Shown: positions 18,634 to 27,237, counted from the first letter of the stretch. The stretch: DNA of 49,816 nt from an uncultured Paraprevotella sp. (GCA_944320775.1 CALUIV010000023.1:1-49816); one strand, 5' to 3'. The notes: generated from the sequence alone by a model not told the origin. Made by a program: numbers and translations.

Positions 18634-19758
18634 CTAGGATGAACAGATTCGATAGTTTCCGCCCTGAAGCATCTTTACAATACCTTTCATTTCGAGAGAA
18701 AATAATATGGAACTGACCCGACTGATCGGAATATTGGTTTCGATACAAATTTGGTTGATGGGTTTACAGTCTGTCTGTATCAGACAGTCTATGATTAATT
18801 GCTCTTCAGGGTTTAGTTCCGGAAAGAGTTGCAACTGGATCGTATTTGTTTGTTTTACTTTTTTATGATTTTGCCACCCCATGAGTTCTGCGAAATCTGC
18901 AGCGTTCTGTAATAATGTGGCGCGATTTTTTCGGATCAGTTCGTTACATCCTTGGGAATAGGGGTCGGTGATTCGTCCGGGAAAGGCAAATATATCCCGA
19001 CTATATCCTTCAGCTAATTCGGCTGTAATAAGTGCTCCTCCTTTTTCGGCAGATTCTACTACAACTGTTGCATCAGCTATTCCGGCTACAATACGGTTAC
19101 GTCGTACAAAATTAACTTTGTCCGCATTTGTTTTGCTCATAAATTCGGTAAGCAATCCCCCTTGTTGTATCATGGCTTCTGCCGTATGTCGGTGCATTCT
19201 GGGGTATATCTGATCCAGGCCGTGAGCTAACACACCAATAGTCTTTAACCCTTTCTCTAAGGCTTTTGTGTGAGCTTGTATATCAATTCCATAGGCTAAA
19301 CCACTTACAATAAGAGCATCTGGACAGATTTCTGCCAAGTCGGTAATGAAGCGTTGACATAAATCCTTACCATACTCTGTACAATGCCGGGTACCGACAA
19401 TATTGAGTATATGCCTGGAGTTCAAATCGGCATTTCCTTTGTAAAACAATACAATAGGAGCATCAGGGCATTCTTTGAGTCTGAGCGGGTAGTCCGGGTC
19501 GTTGAGGCAGATACAGCGGATCTGTTTTTCGCAGATATAGTTCAGTTCTTCTTCGGCTCTTTGCAGTCCTTGTTCCAAATCGTTCAATGCATGAACTAGT
19601 TTGTCGGTAGCCTGCGGAATTAATTCACGTATGTTTTTATGATATTCATATACTCTTGTTGCACTTCCGGCTTCTTCGAGTAACATACGTTGGTTTGTAC
19701 TGCCCAATTTGGAAATACGGCTTAAGGCCAATGTATAAAGAGTTTCATTTTCGGTCAT
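18634..19758 (-). CDS. dprA: DNA-processing protein DprA
   Basis: Loads RecA on incoming single-stranded DNA during natural transformation; widespread also in species not known to be competent. Of its 374 aa, the Rossmann core is clear: ILNIVGTRHCTEYG near 115, VSGLAYGIDIQAHTKAL near 154, NRIVAGIADATVVVES and GGALITAELA near 240, AFPGRITDPYSQGCNELI near 265. A C-terminal winged helix (residues about 315-374) is present. It lies 43 bp after the thioesterase gene. Confidence 0.96.
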   Translation of the reverse strand: MTENETLYTLALSRISKLGSTNQRMLLEEAGSATRVYEYHKNIRELIPQATDKLVHALNDLEQGLQRAEEELNYICEKQIRCICLNDPDYPLRLKECPDAPIVLFYKGNADLNSRHILNIVGTRHCTEYGKDLCQRFITDLAEICPDALIVSGLAYGIDIQAHTKALEKGLKTIGVLAHGLDQIYPRMHRHTAEAMIQQGGLLTEFMSKTNADKVNFVRRNRIVAGIADATVVVESAEKGGALITAELAEGYSRDIFAFPGRITDPYSQGCNELIRKNRATLLQNAADFAELMGWQNHKKVKQTNTIQLQLFPELNPEEQLIIDCLIQTDCKPINQICIETNIPISRVSSILFSLEMKGIVKMLQGGNYRICSS

Positions 19759-19800
19759 GTGTTTATCATAGATTATAGGTAAGGTATTTAAAAACGATCA

Positions 19801-20211
19801 TCATGTAGTGAGCCAGGGGGTCAGCAATTGGTCTAGTTCCGGACACTCAGAGAGTCGTCCGTTTACCAGACAGACTGTATCAACCTGGCTTTTTATGGCG
19901 CATTTCAGATCAGGAATACGGAAAATGTCCTGATAGAATACATATTTAATTCCGTCTTTTTTTACCTTTAATTTACAGACAAATTCGTCTCCGCTTTTTA
20001 AAGGTGTCTTGAATGCTATGTTCAGACGGGCTACAACTGCATCAATCCCTTGTTGGTGCATTTCTGCGAAACTGATACCTGCATGCAACAGAAATTCATG
20101 ACGTGTATGTTCCATATAGTGTTGGTAATTGGCATTATTGACAATACCTTGAAGATCGCATTCATAATCGCGAACTTTCATTTTCAGTTCGTAACAATAA
20201 ACATTTTCCAT
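19801..20211 (-). CDS. acyl-CoA thioesterase of the YbgC/4-hydroxybenzoyl-CoA type
   Basis: A 136-aa hot-dog-fold thioesterase. The signature YECDLQGIVNNANYQHYMEHTRHEFL at about 15-40 contains the catalytic aspartate (Asp in CDLQGIV) and the nearby HTRHEF segment. Substrate is probably a short or aromatic acyl-CoA or acyl-ACP, not determinable here. It precedes dprA on the same strand, and a -7 element TATCTTTG lies at 20260-20253. Confidence 0.88.
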   Translation of the reverse strand: MENVYCYELKMKVRDYECDLQGIVNNANYQHYMEHTRHEFLLHAGISFAEMHQQGIDAVVARLNIAFKTPLKSGDEFVCKLKVKKDGIKYVFYQDIFRIPDLKCAIKSQVDTVCLVNGRLSECPELDQLLTPWLTT

Positions 20212-20315
20212 TAGTTTTTGTCCTTTTTTTATTCTAAAATCTGCATTGGAAACAAAGATAAGAAATTTTGCTCTAAATCTGTTTATAAAAAATTTATTTA
20301 GTAGTTGTTCTGTGT

Positions 20316-20335
20316 GAATCGGATTGAATCGGATT
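20316..20335. repeat. two tandem copies of a 10-bp unit
   Basis: GAATCGGATT is repeated twice head-to-tail in the gap between the thioesterase and DUF2851 genes. It could be a replication-slippage product or a protein site; no function is supported. Confidence 0.5.
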
Positions 20336-20354
20336 GATGATACTATTTTATTTT

Positions 20355-21659
20355 TTATGTAGTATTGTTTTTACTCAGAAATTCATAGCCGAACCGACAG
20401 CGCAGACATTCCTGTTTGTCGCAATATTCCCGTTTTAGTTGGATGAGTGCTTGGGTATCAGCAGCATGTTCTACTTTCAGACCACATTCCTGCCATTGTC
20501 GGATGATGTAATTGTTCTCTGGTTTTATTTGTTCCAGTAAAGCAATAGCTTGCTCTGTATAATGTGATTCCTGTAAGAATGTACCATAAGCAAATAGGGT
20601 CGGTACGATCGTATTGATGATTATCAGATCAGCTGATATACGACTTATTTTTTTAGTGCTATGGGGCGATGGATAACCAAACAAATAATGATCTTCCCAA
20701 TATGGAGTCGTTTCCAATTGGAGTTTTTTACGTAACGGTTCTATTTCTGATATCTCCCGAATTAACGAAAAGCTAATTTGTTCCTCGTGGAACATTCGTG
20801 CTAATTGGGATATGCGTAGATGAGGGAAATTTTGTGGTCGGGTTCGCATGAATTTCCATATTTGCCAGGAAACTGGCTTCAGGCTGAATTTATGACTTAG
20901 ATAGGCATATTCTTTTTGAAGATTACAAAAATATTCATCTTGTATGCTTTCTTTTTGTCCGCGTTCGGGTAGTGACGCTTTGTCAAGTAGTCCTGCCTGT
21001 CCCATAAATAAAGCTTCCAGTTGGAAGAGATTGTCCCGATGTTTGGCTGCAGCCATAAGAGGAATGGTTCGTGCCCATTGTTCGAAGGCATCACCATTCA
21101 GACCGAAACCTAAATTACGGGCTAATGTGATAAAAAAAGCATTTTCCCAATCGTTGTTTAAGGTTTTCATTCGATTCAGGACAAGTTGGGCTTTTTCTTC
21201 CAGTCGTTCGTAAACTAAGGCACTCATCCAACTATGAATCATGAACGAACTTAAGTGGGGGATGATGGTATGACAACGTGGGTAATTTTCTGATTTTTTT
21301 AATGTTGCATAGTTCTTCTGGACAAAACTAGGGATCTCCAACTGGAGTTGTACCGGTGTTTTCCCGTTTTGAGTCTGTATTGGCTGGTCGCAATTTGCTA
21401 CAACGTGTAGAATTACGTTGTTGTAGGCGCTGTCTGTATGATGTCCGTGGCGAAACCAATCGGATGAAGACAGATGTATTTCAACATTTCCGGCCCAAAC
21501 AGTCGATCCGATTCGTACTTTTGCGTTGAAAAAATCAGGTCCGGCATTATTATTCGGTAGTCCTGGATCGATGATTTCCAAATCTTCCCCGTTGATGGTT
21601 TTTAATGGATGGAGAGGAAAAATACGGTGTTTCCAGGCATAATGCAAAAGTTTTTCCAT
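20355..21659 (-). CDS. DUF2851 family protein
   Basis: A 434-aa protein of unknown function restricted mainly to Bacteroidetes and relatives. The N-terminal signature (MEKLLHYAWKHRIFPLHPL, NNNAGPDFFNAKVRIG, VWAGNVEIHLSSSDWFRHGHHTD, YNNVILHVV) is the conserved part; the histidine/acid pattern has been compared with nucleases but this is not shown. The C-terminus has a cysteine set (CDKQECLRCRFGYEF) that could bind zinc. The frame is open to 21737, but the ATG at 21659 gives the usual start and leaves a 94-bp divergent gap to dapB. Confidence 0.9.
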   Translation of the reverse strand: MEKLLHYAWKHRIFPLHPLKTINGEDLEIIDPGLPNNNAGPDFFNAKVRIGSTVWAGNVEIHLSSSDWFRHGHHTDSAYNNVILHVVANCDQPIQTQNGKTPVQLQLEIPSFVQKNYATLKKSENYPRCHTIIPHLSSFMIHSWMSALVYERLEEKAQLVLNRMKTLNNDWENAFFITLARNLGFGLNGDAFEQWARTIPLMAAAKHRDNLFQLEALFMGQAGLLDKASLPERGQKESIQDEYFCNLQKEYAYLSHKFSLKPVSWQIWKFMRTRPQNFPHLRISQLARMFHEEQISFSLIREISEIEPLRKKLQLETTPYWEDHYLFGYPSPHSTKKISRISADLIIINTIVPTLFAYGTFLQESHYTEQAIALLEQIKPENNYIIRQWQECGLKVEHAADTQALIQLKREYCDKQECLRCRFGYEFLSKNNTT

Positions 21660-21724
21660 AGTACATAATGATTTAAGAAACATTATTTTCCCTACAAATT
21701 TAATGAAATTAAGTGCATTTCTTT

Positions 21725-21732
21725 TATCTTTG
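21725..21732 (+). promoter_or_regulatory. -7 promoter element of dapB
   Basis: TATCTTTG matches TAnnTTTG exactly, 21 bp before the ATG at 21754. It lies inside the upstream extension of the open frame and so supports the shorter start. Confidence 0.55.
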
Positions 21733-21753
21733 CCCAATAAAACTTTTTGGAAA

Positions 21754-22509
21754 ATGAAAATAGCATTAATTGGTTACGGCAAAATGGGTCGTATGATTGA
21801 GCAGATAGCTTTGCAGCGCGGTCATGAGATTGTATGCATTATAGATATTGACAACCAGCAGGATTTTGATTCTGATGCATTCCGGCATGCAGACGTAGCG
21901 ATTGAGTTTACGGCTCCGCATGTTGCTTATGATAATTATTTGCGTGCTTTTAAACATCATGTGAAGGTGGTTTCCGGTTCTACTGGTTGGATGACTGAGC
22001 ATGGGGAAGATGTACGCCGTATGTGTACTGAAGAAGGACAGACACTTTTCTGGAGTTCAAATTTCAGTTTGGGAGTATCTGTTTTTAGGGCGGTAAATAA
22101 ATATTTGGCCCGAATCATGAATCAGTTTCCGGAATATGATGTAAAAATGGAAGAAGTGCATCATATCCATAAGTTGGATGCTCCAAGTGGTACAGCCATT
22201 ACTTTGGCAGAAGAACTGATTGGACAGTTAGACCGTAAGGATAAATGGGTAAAAGGGCTTCAGACAGCTCCCGACGGAACTGTAAGTGGAACGGATGATT
22301 GTGCTCAGAATGAGGTTGCTATTGCCAGTGTCCGCCGTGATGAGGTTCCAGGCATTCATACGGTGATTTACAATAGTGATGCGGACTGTATATCCATTAC
22401 GCACGATGCACACAATCGTAAAGGATTTGCTTTGGGAGCCGTTTTAGCAGCAGAATATACCGTGCAACATGAGGGTTTGCTGACGATGGATGATTTGTTT
22501 CAGTTCTGA
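21754..22509 (+). CDS. dapB: 4-hydroxy-tetrahydrodipicolinate reductase
   Basis: Reduces 4-hydroxy-tetrahydrodipicolinate with NAD(P)H on the path to diaminopimelate and lysine. The chosen ATG gives 251 aa beginning MKIALIGYGKMG, the nucleotide-binding turn; the open frame to 21703 would add 17 unlikely residues that overlap the promoter. The catalytic motif HHIHKLDAPSGTA is at about 132-144 and FxGSTGW-type loop VVSGSTGW near 72. Followed by lepB after 32 bp. Confidence 0.96.
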   Translation: MKIALIGYGKMGRMIEQIALQRGHEIVCIIDIDNQQDFDSDAFRHADVAIEFTAPHVAYDNYLRAFKHHVKVVSGSTGWMTEHGEDVRRMCTEEGQTLFWSSNFSLGVSVFRAVNKYLARIMNQFPEYDVKMEEVHHIHKLDAPSGTAITLAEELIGQLDRKDKWVKGLQTAPDGTVSGTDDCAQNEVAIASVRRDEVPGIHTVIYNSDADCISITHDAHNRKGFALGAVLAAEYTVQHEGLLTMDDLFQF

Positions 22510-22541
22510 TAGGATTAAAAAAATATATTAAGGAAATCTGT

Positions 22542-23984
22542 ATGAAAAAGAAAACAGTGAAGCCGACAAAGATCCAATGGATCAAGATGTGTGTCGTCAT
22601 GGTCTTATATCTGGCTTTTCTCTTTTGGGTGAAAAGCTGGTGGGGATTAATCGTGGTTCCCTTTATATTTGATGCCTATATTACCAAAATAATACCTTGG
22701 ACTTGGTGGAAAGACTTGGAAAATCCGGTTTCGCGTACCATTATGAGCTGGGTTGACGCCATTGTTTTTGCTTTGGTAGCTGTCTATTTCGTGAATATTT
22801 ATTTTTTTCAGAATTATACGATTCCGTCTTCTTCACTTGAGAAATCATTGCTTGTAGGCGATTATCTTTTTGTCAGCAAAATGAGTTATGGCCCTCGTGT
22901 ACCTCAGACTCCACTTTCAATGCCATTGACCCAGCATACACTTCCGGTGTTTAACTGTAAGTCTTATTTGGAGAAACCTCAATGGGATTATAAGCGTGTT
23001 TCCGGTGGAAAGGTGCAATTGAATGATATTGTTGTTTTCAATTATCCGGCAGGGGATACTGTGGCCCTAAATCCAATGTATCAGGTTGATTATTATCCGA
23101 TGTGTTATGGGTATGGACAAGAATTGTATCGTCAACAATACGGAACATTGCCTGTATTGGATTCTTTGCCGATTATGGAGCAGCGGAAAATTTATGCCAT
23201 GTATTACGAAGCAGGAAGGCAGTATATCCGTCAGTATCCGCAGGAATTTGGCGAAGTGACCTGGCGTCCGGTGGATCGTCGGGAAAATTATGTGAAACGT
23301 TGTGTTGGTTTACCCGGACAGACCTTGCAGATCAAGGAACATATCATTTATCTGGATGGAAAGGCCAATAAGGAACCCGATGAAGTTCAATATAATTACC
23401 GGGTTGTTTTCCGTCAGCCGTTGCCCGAAAGTTTGATTCGTGAACTGGATTTAAGTCGGGAAGATATTGCCGGTTTGGGACAGCGCGGTGTGCTTCCGTT
23501 GACGAATCATGCATATCAGGTGCTTGCATCCCGTAAGGACTTGGTAGAAAGTATTGCCTACGATGATTCTGATGATACCGAAGGCATTTATCCGTTGAAT
23601 CAGGCCACCGGATGGACCCGTGACAATTATGGACCTGTATGGATTCCTGCTAAGGGAAAGTCCGTGAAACTGACTTTGGATAACATTGCCGTTTATGAGC
23701 GTCCGATCAAGGCCTATGAAGGAAATGATTTGCAGGTAAAGGACGGAAAAATCTTCATCAACGGACAGGAAACCGACAGTTATACTTTTAAAATGGATTA
23801 TTACTGGATGATGGGCGATAATCGGCACAATTCGGCTGATTCGCGTTATTGGGGTTTTGTACCCGAGGATCATATTGTCGGTAAGCCTATTCTGATCTGG
23901 CTTTCCTTAGATAAGGATCGCAGTTGGTTTGACGGTCATGTCCGTTGGGACCGTTTGTTCCGTTTAGTAGATAATATAAAATAA
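22542..23984 (+). CDS. lepB: signal peptidase I
   Basis: Membrane serine protease that removes Sec/Tat signal peptides. At 480 aa it is the long Bacteroidetes form with a large extra periplasmic insert. N-terminal helices lie at about 15-50 and 70-90. The catalytic serine is in YTIPSSSLEKSL (Ser98, with Leu in place of the usual Met), the catalytic lysine in NYVKRCVGLPGQ near 250, and box E is MMGDNRHNSADSRYWGFVP near 426-444. It is probably co-transcribed with dapB. Confidence 0.95.
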   Translation: MKKKTVKPTKIQWIKMCVVMVLYLAFLFWVKSWWGLIVVPFIFDAYITKIIPWTWWKDLENPVSRTIMSWVDAIVFALVAVYFVNIYFFQNYTIPSSSLEKSLLVGDYLFVSKMSYGPRVPQTPLSMPLTQHTLPVFNCKSYLEKPQWDYKRVSGGKVQLNDIVVFNYPAGDTVALNPMYQVDYYPMCYGYGQELYRQQYGTLPVLDSLPIMEQRKIYAMYYEAGRQYIRQYPQEFGEVTWRPVDRRENYVKRCVGLPGQTLQIKEHIIYLDGKANKEPDEVQYNYRVVFRQPLPESLIRELDLSREDIAGLGQRGVLPLTNHAYQVLASRKDLVESIAYDDSDDTEGIYPLNQATGWTRDNYGPVWIPAKGKSVKLTLDNIAVYERPIKAYEGNDLQVKDGKIFINGQETDSYTFKMDYYWMMGDNRHNSADSRYWGFVPEDHIVGKPILIWLSLDKDRSWFDGHVRWDRLFRLVDNIK

Positions 23985-24007
23985 TTTATACGTTGTATTC
24001 AACTAAA

Positions 24008-24062
24008 AACGAGCCTTTATCTTGTTCTGTTTGGTTAGAGACAAGAAGGCTCGTTCTTTTTT
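24008..24062 (+). terminator. terminator after lepB
   Basis: Stem AACGAGCCTT/AAGGCTCGTT (10 bp, extended inward by a partly paired ATCTTGT/ACAAG segment), followed by C and TTTTTT. It ends 11 bp before the next ATG at 24073. Confidence 0.85.
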
Positions 24063-24072
24063 CAAGTATTTT

Positions 24073-24738
24073 ATGATGTGTTCTTCTGAAAAAAAATCCT
24101 GTGTGCTTCTTTCTACGGCTTATTGGGGGCCTGTTCAGTACTATACTAAATTATATCAGTATCCTGAGGTGCTTTTGGAACAGTATGACCATTATATGAA
24201 GCAAACCTATCGTAACCGTTGCCTTATTGCCGGCCCCGATGGTGTTTTGCCGTTGACCGTTCCTGTTGTCAAACCGGATCAGCCTAAATTGTCCATGAAG
24301 GATATCCGCATCTCTGATCATGGCAACTGGCGTCATTTACATTGGAATGCATTAGAATCTGCTTATCGTAATAGTGCTTTTTTCGAGTATTATGCAGATG
24401 ATTTCCGACCGTTCTATGAGCAGAAATGGACATTTCTGATGGATTTCAATGAAGCCATTCAGCAGAAGGTTTGTGCATTATTAGATTTGGAACCGCACAT
24501 TGTTCGTACAAATAGTTATCAAAAATCCGACGAATTGCCATTTTATGTAGCTGATTTTCGTGAAGAAATTCATCCGAAGCACGATTTTCTTGCTGATCGT
24601 TCGTTTTATGCCCAACCGTATTATCAGGTGTTTCGTGAACGTCATGGCTTTCTGCCCAATTTGAGTATTGCTGATTTACTGTTTAATATGGGACCTGAAG
24701 GATTGCTGGTTCTACGAAATACTTGTAAGGGCGAATGA
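24073..24738 (+). CDS. WbqC family protein
   Basis: Member of the WbqC-like family, found in polysaccharide gene clusters and next to lepB in Bacteroidetes; the enzymatic role is not established. About 221 aa. The conserved N-terminus LLSTAYWGPVQYYTKLYQ, the TYRNRCLIAGPDGVLPLTVPV strand pair and HLHWNALESAYRNSAFFEYY are visible. The open frame begins at 24022, but that region is the lepB terminator, so the start is 24073 or 24076. Confidence 0.88.
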   Translation: MMCSSEKKSCVLLSTAYWGPVQYYTKLYQYPEVLLEQYDHYMKQTYRNRCLIAGPDGVLPLTVPVVKPDQPKLSMKDIRISDHGNWRHLHWNALESAYRNSAFFEYYADDFRPFYEQKWTFLMDFNEAIQQKVCALLDLEPHIVRTNSYQKSDELPFYVADFREEIHPKHDFLADRSFYAQPYYQVFRERHGFLPNLSIADLLFNMGPEGLLVLRNTCKGE

Positions 24739-24743
24739 CGGGT

Positions 24744-26033
24744 TTATTTGTAAATTAATGTTGTCAGATTCTCCGGTCGGAATAAATCTTTGGCTACTTC
24801 ATGCAGTTCTTCTGCAGTCAGGGCATCTATTCTGCGATAAAGTTCTTCCTGGCTTCTTCCGCGTTTGTAGTGAAGAAATGTTTTTCCTAAGGAAAGTGCT
24901 ACGTTTTCAGAGTTGTCGTATGAAATACCAATTTGTCCTTTAATCTGACGTTTTGCGGCATTCAGTTCTTTCTCAGAGATGGGTTTCTCAATCAATTTGT
25001 TTAGTTCCTTGGCTACAAGGCGCCGACAACGGTCGATGTCATGCTCATCACACCCGAAGTAGATACACCAGACTCCCGTGTCCGTATAGGTTGTCATGCT
25101 ACTTTCTACGGTATAAACCAGCCCGTTCTTTTCGCGCAGACTCAGATTCAGGCGAGAACTCATTCCTGGACCTCCCAGCATATTATTCAGTAGATAAAGG
25201 GCCAGATGTTTCGGATCTCGGGCACTGTAACTCCGGCATCCGATTAGGACATGGGCCTGATGCGTGTCTTTTTTTCGGGTGATTTCAACAGGAGTGTAGG
25301 GTGGTAGAGTATCAGTAACGTTCGTTTCTGTTTCAGGTGCAGGATTGGCGAATTGTTGGTAACGTTCAGAATCTTTGTCCAGTGAATCAACAGCACGTTT
25401 AATAGCCTTTTCCAGTTCCCTGCGGATGGTTTTAGGCTCAATATTTCCATAAAGGAAAAATGCCATGTTTTGTGGTAAATAATTTCGTGCTACGAAGCGT
25501 TGCATATCCGCGCTTTTATATTGTCTCAGGCGTTCTGCTTCGCCCAAAATGTTTTTGCCTAAGGCACATCCCTGAAAAATCAGGTTCTCGAATTCATCAT
25601 AAATTAATTCGGAAGGCGAGTCGTTATAGCTTTCTATTTCGTCTATAATCACTTCTACTTCTTTGTCCATTTCCGCTTGTTTGTAGGTACTGGCCAAAAC
25701 GATATCTGCAAGCAGTTCTACAGCACGTTGGAAATGTTCCTTCAGAAAGGCTGTATAATAAATCGTTTCTTCTTTGCCGGTATAAGCGTTCAGATCGCCC
25801 CCGACACATTCCATCTGGTTGATGACTTGTCGTGAACTGCGTCGTTGTGTGCCTTTAAAAGTCAGGTGTTCACAGAAGTGGGCAAGTCCGTTTTCGTCGG
25901 GTAATTCATCGCGCGTTCCGGCATCAATGGCGATGCCGCAATAAACTACGTTTGAGTTGGAAGGCGCGCTGATGATACGCAAGCCACATGACAGTGTATC
26001 CGTATGGAACTGATTGGAATGTTCCTGATTCAT
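24744..26033 (-). CDS. M16 family zinc metallopeptidase (mitochondrial-processing-peptidase-like)
   Basis: A 429-aa M16B peptidase with both halves of the fold. The inverted zinc motif is HFCEH in NGLAHFCEHLTFKGT near residue 48-52, and the third ligand is the Glu in IIDEIESYNDSP about 75 residues later. The C-terminal half carries the LNNMLGGPGMSSRLNLSLREKNGLVYTV segment near 285-312 expected for substrate binding. No signal peptide is seen, so it is probably cytoplasmic. Convergent with the WbqC gene, 5 bp apart. Confidence 0.94.
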   Translation of the reverse strand: MNQEHSNQFHTDTLSCGLRIISAPSNSNVVYCGIAIDAGTRDELPDENGLAHFCEHLTFKGTQRRSSRQVINQMECVGGDLNAYTGKEETIYYTAFLKEHFQRAVELLADIVLASTYKQAEMDKEVEVIIDEIESYNDSPSELIYDEFENLIFQGCALGKNILGEAERLRQYKSADMQRFVARNYLPQNMAFFLYGNIEPKTIRRELEKAIKRAVDSLDKDSERYQQFANPAPETETNVTDTLPPYTPVEITRKKDTHQAHVLIGCRSYSARDPKHLALYLLNNMLGGPGMSSRLNLSLREKNGLVYTVESSMTTYTDTGVWCIYFGCDEHDIDRCRRLVAKELNKLIEKPISEKELNAAKRQIKGQIGISYDNSENVALSLGKTFLHYKRGRSQEELYRRIDALTAEELHEVAKDLFRPENLTTLIYK

Positions 26034-26124
26034 ATCTTGGTTTAATTACATTTTTCAGGATACAAAGATACGACAATTCATGAATATACGGATGTTATAA
26101 AAATGTATATTGGGAAAATATAAG

Positions 26125-26153
26125 AAAGCTCCTGTACGAAAAACAGGAGCTTT
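26125..26153. terminator. bidirectional-type terminator upstream of the M16 gene
   Basis: Perfect 11-bp stem AAAGCTCCTGT/ACAGGAGCTTT with a 7-nt loop; TTTTTC follows on plus and TCTTATATTTT on minus. Its position 14 bp after the stop at 26167 fits termination of the small secreted-protein gene on minus. Confidence 0.85.
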
Positions 26154-26166
26154 TTCTTTAAAATTT

Positions 26167-26613
26167 CTATTTTGTGAAGATGTTGGACAATGAGCAAGGA
26201 CGTATATCTCCCTCCAAAGAAATGATTGTGTAACGTTTTGGAGCTTCATTAATCAGTAAATAGGAGGATCGGGCTGTTTTATAAATGGTAAGATTGTGGT
26301 CTTTCTTATTGATTTGCATGAGGATTTTACTGTCTTTCCCAATATTTTTCTTTCCTTCTTTTTTCAGTGAACGAACAGCACGTCGTTTGGTTGCGGAAAG
26401 ATATTCCAGACTTTTTATACGTCGCCAGTCTAAAACAGACAGATTAGCATCTTCATTCTGTATGTTTTTCAGTTCCGCGCTTCTCATCATATCCTGTGAA
26501 TAATAGAATGATTCTATTCCGGATTTTTGAGATGTTTTATTATAAAGTATACTTTGTGCCTGACTGGTTGCAGTTGTAGCCAGTAAACAAATAAATAATA
26601 ACAGTTTTTTCAT
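26167..26613 (-). CDS. small exported protein of unknown function
   Basis: About 148 aa when started at the second ATG (MKKLLLFICLLATTATSQAQS), which is a clean signal peptide ending near residue 20. The mature part is short, basic and probably alpha-beta (SVLDWRRIKSLEYLSATKRRAVRSLKKEGK in the middle; NLTIYKTARSSYLLINE near the end). I do not recognise a characterised family; similar proteins seem confined to Bacteroidales. It is monocistronic and ends in its own terminator. Confidence 0.8.
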   Translation of the reverse strand: MKKLLLFICLLATTATSQAQSILYNKTSQKSGIESFYYSQDMMRSAELKNIQNEDANLSVLDWRRIKSLEYLSATKRRAVRSLKKEGKKNIGKDSKILMQINKKDHNLTIYKTARSSYLLINEAPKRYTIISLEGDIRPCSLSNIFTK

Positions 26614-26815
26614 AATCATTTGAGTTAAGTTTTTATATCAGTAAAAGTATAAAGAAGTTATTTAATTTGCAAGGATTACTCTTTAATTTTAAAAGAATTG
26701 GAGATATAAATAATCCACCGAAAGCAAGGATTTTGGGGGTTGCCTGTGGAAAAACGGAATAAGAGTGTGATAATAAAAGTAAAATCTGAACATACGTGTT
26801 TTTGTCATTTTTTCT

Positions 26816-26847
26816 ATTGTATATTGAATTAATTTTTATTATTTTTG
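26816..26847 (+). promoter_or_regulatory. promoter of the structured leader RNA and exported-protein operon
   Basis: ATTG at 26816-26819, a 20-bp spacer and TATTTTTG at 26840-26847, an exact TAnnTTTG. The predicted start point is near 26854. The same ATTG-N20-TAnnTTTG arrangement occurs at two promoters near feoB. A second -7-like box TATATTTG is at 26855-26862. The stretch 26620-26815 before the promoter is AT-rich and I see nothing else in it. Confidence 0.6.
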
Positions 26848-26853
26848 TGTTGT

Positions 26854-27168
26854 CTATATTTGCTGGAAGCCCCAAAGGGCATAGGTGGGTATGACACATA
26901 TACATAAAATGCGTATCTGTACGCTTTGGTTTTGACGATCTAAGAACTTCGCAACTTCATCGGTAAGTCAAGGACAAAGCAACGGGAACGCCTTATGGGG
27001 TGTACTATATATACCCTCATTGTTATTCATGCTTGTAGTGTGGAGACAAAAGGGATTGTTATATACATACACTGGCGTGGGGCTTTCAGCGTTGCTCGTT
27101 TCGACTTACCGGGCAATGCGAAGGCCTTTAGATCGTGGAACGGGTGACAGACTGGCTCCACGTTTTTT
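26854..27168 (+). ncRNA. candidate structured leader RNA or independent ncRNA
   Basis: The region from the predicted start to a U-rich hairpin is folded by four perfect pairing blocks in register: 26935-26943 with 27128-27136 (9 bp), 26947-26953 with 27117-27123 (7 bp), 26961-26969 with 27103-27111 (9 bp) and 26978-26984 with 27090-27096 (7 bp). A local hairpin GCGTA-TCTG-TACGC lies at 26911-26924. In addition 26862-26873 can pair with 27079-27090 over 12 positions with one G-U; because 27079-27090 lies inside the loop of the long stem, this would be a pseudoknot or an alternative fold. Whether it regulates the operon in cis or acts on its own is unknown. I do not recognise a known Rfam family from sequence. 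Confidence 0.6.
27134..27168 (+). terminator. terminator-like hairpin at the end of the leader RNA
   Basis: Stem CGTGGA (27134-27139) with TCCACG (27157-27162), then TTTTTT (27163-27168). The left arm shares bases 27134-27136 with the foot of the long upstream stem, so the two helices compete, as in attenuators. Confidence 0.55.
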
Positions 27169-27237
27169 ATGTCTATGAGAAAACTGTTATCAACACGCTT
27201 CATCGGAGCCGTGAGGCATCATAATATCATACCATGA
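27169..27237 (+). CDS. 22-codon leader ORF overlapping the operon's first gene
   Basis: ATG at 27169 (or 27175) opens MSMRKLLSTRFIGAVRHHN and stops at TGA 27235-27237. Its stop overlaps the ATG of the next gene as ATGA, the arrangement used for translational coupling. It begins directly after the U run of the upstream hairpin. A real peptide is not proven; the overlap is what makes it notable. Confidence 0.35.
   Translation: MSMRKLLSTRFIGAVRHHNIIP

Noticed and set aside
26633-26905. 90-codon open frame on minus in the gap before the structured RNA
   Set aside because: Low-complexity AT-rich translation that overlaps the promoter and start of the leader RNA.
26854-27168. tmRNA, RNase P RNA, 6S or SRP RNA
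   Set aside because: None of the conserved core sequences of these RNAs was found (for example no tRNA-like ends and no GGAGGAAAGTCC-type RNase P motif).
26854-27168. retron or diversity-generating element
   Set aside because: There is an inverted-repeat RNA but no reverse transcriptase gene in the region.
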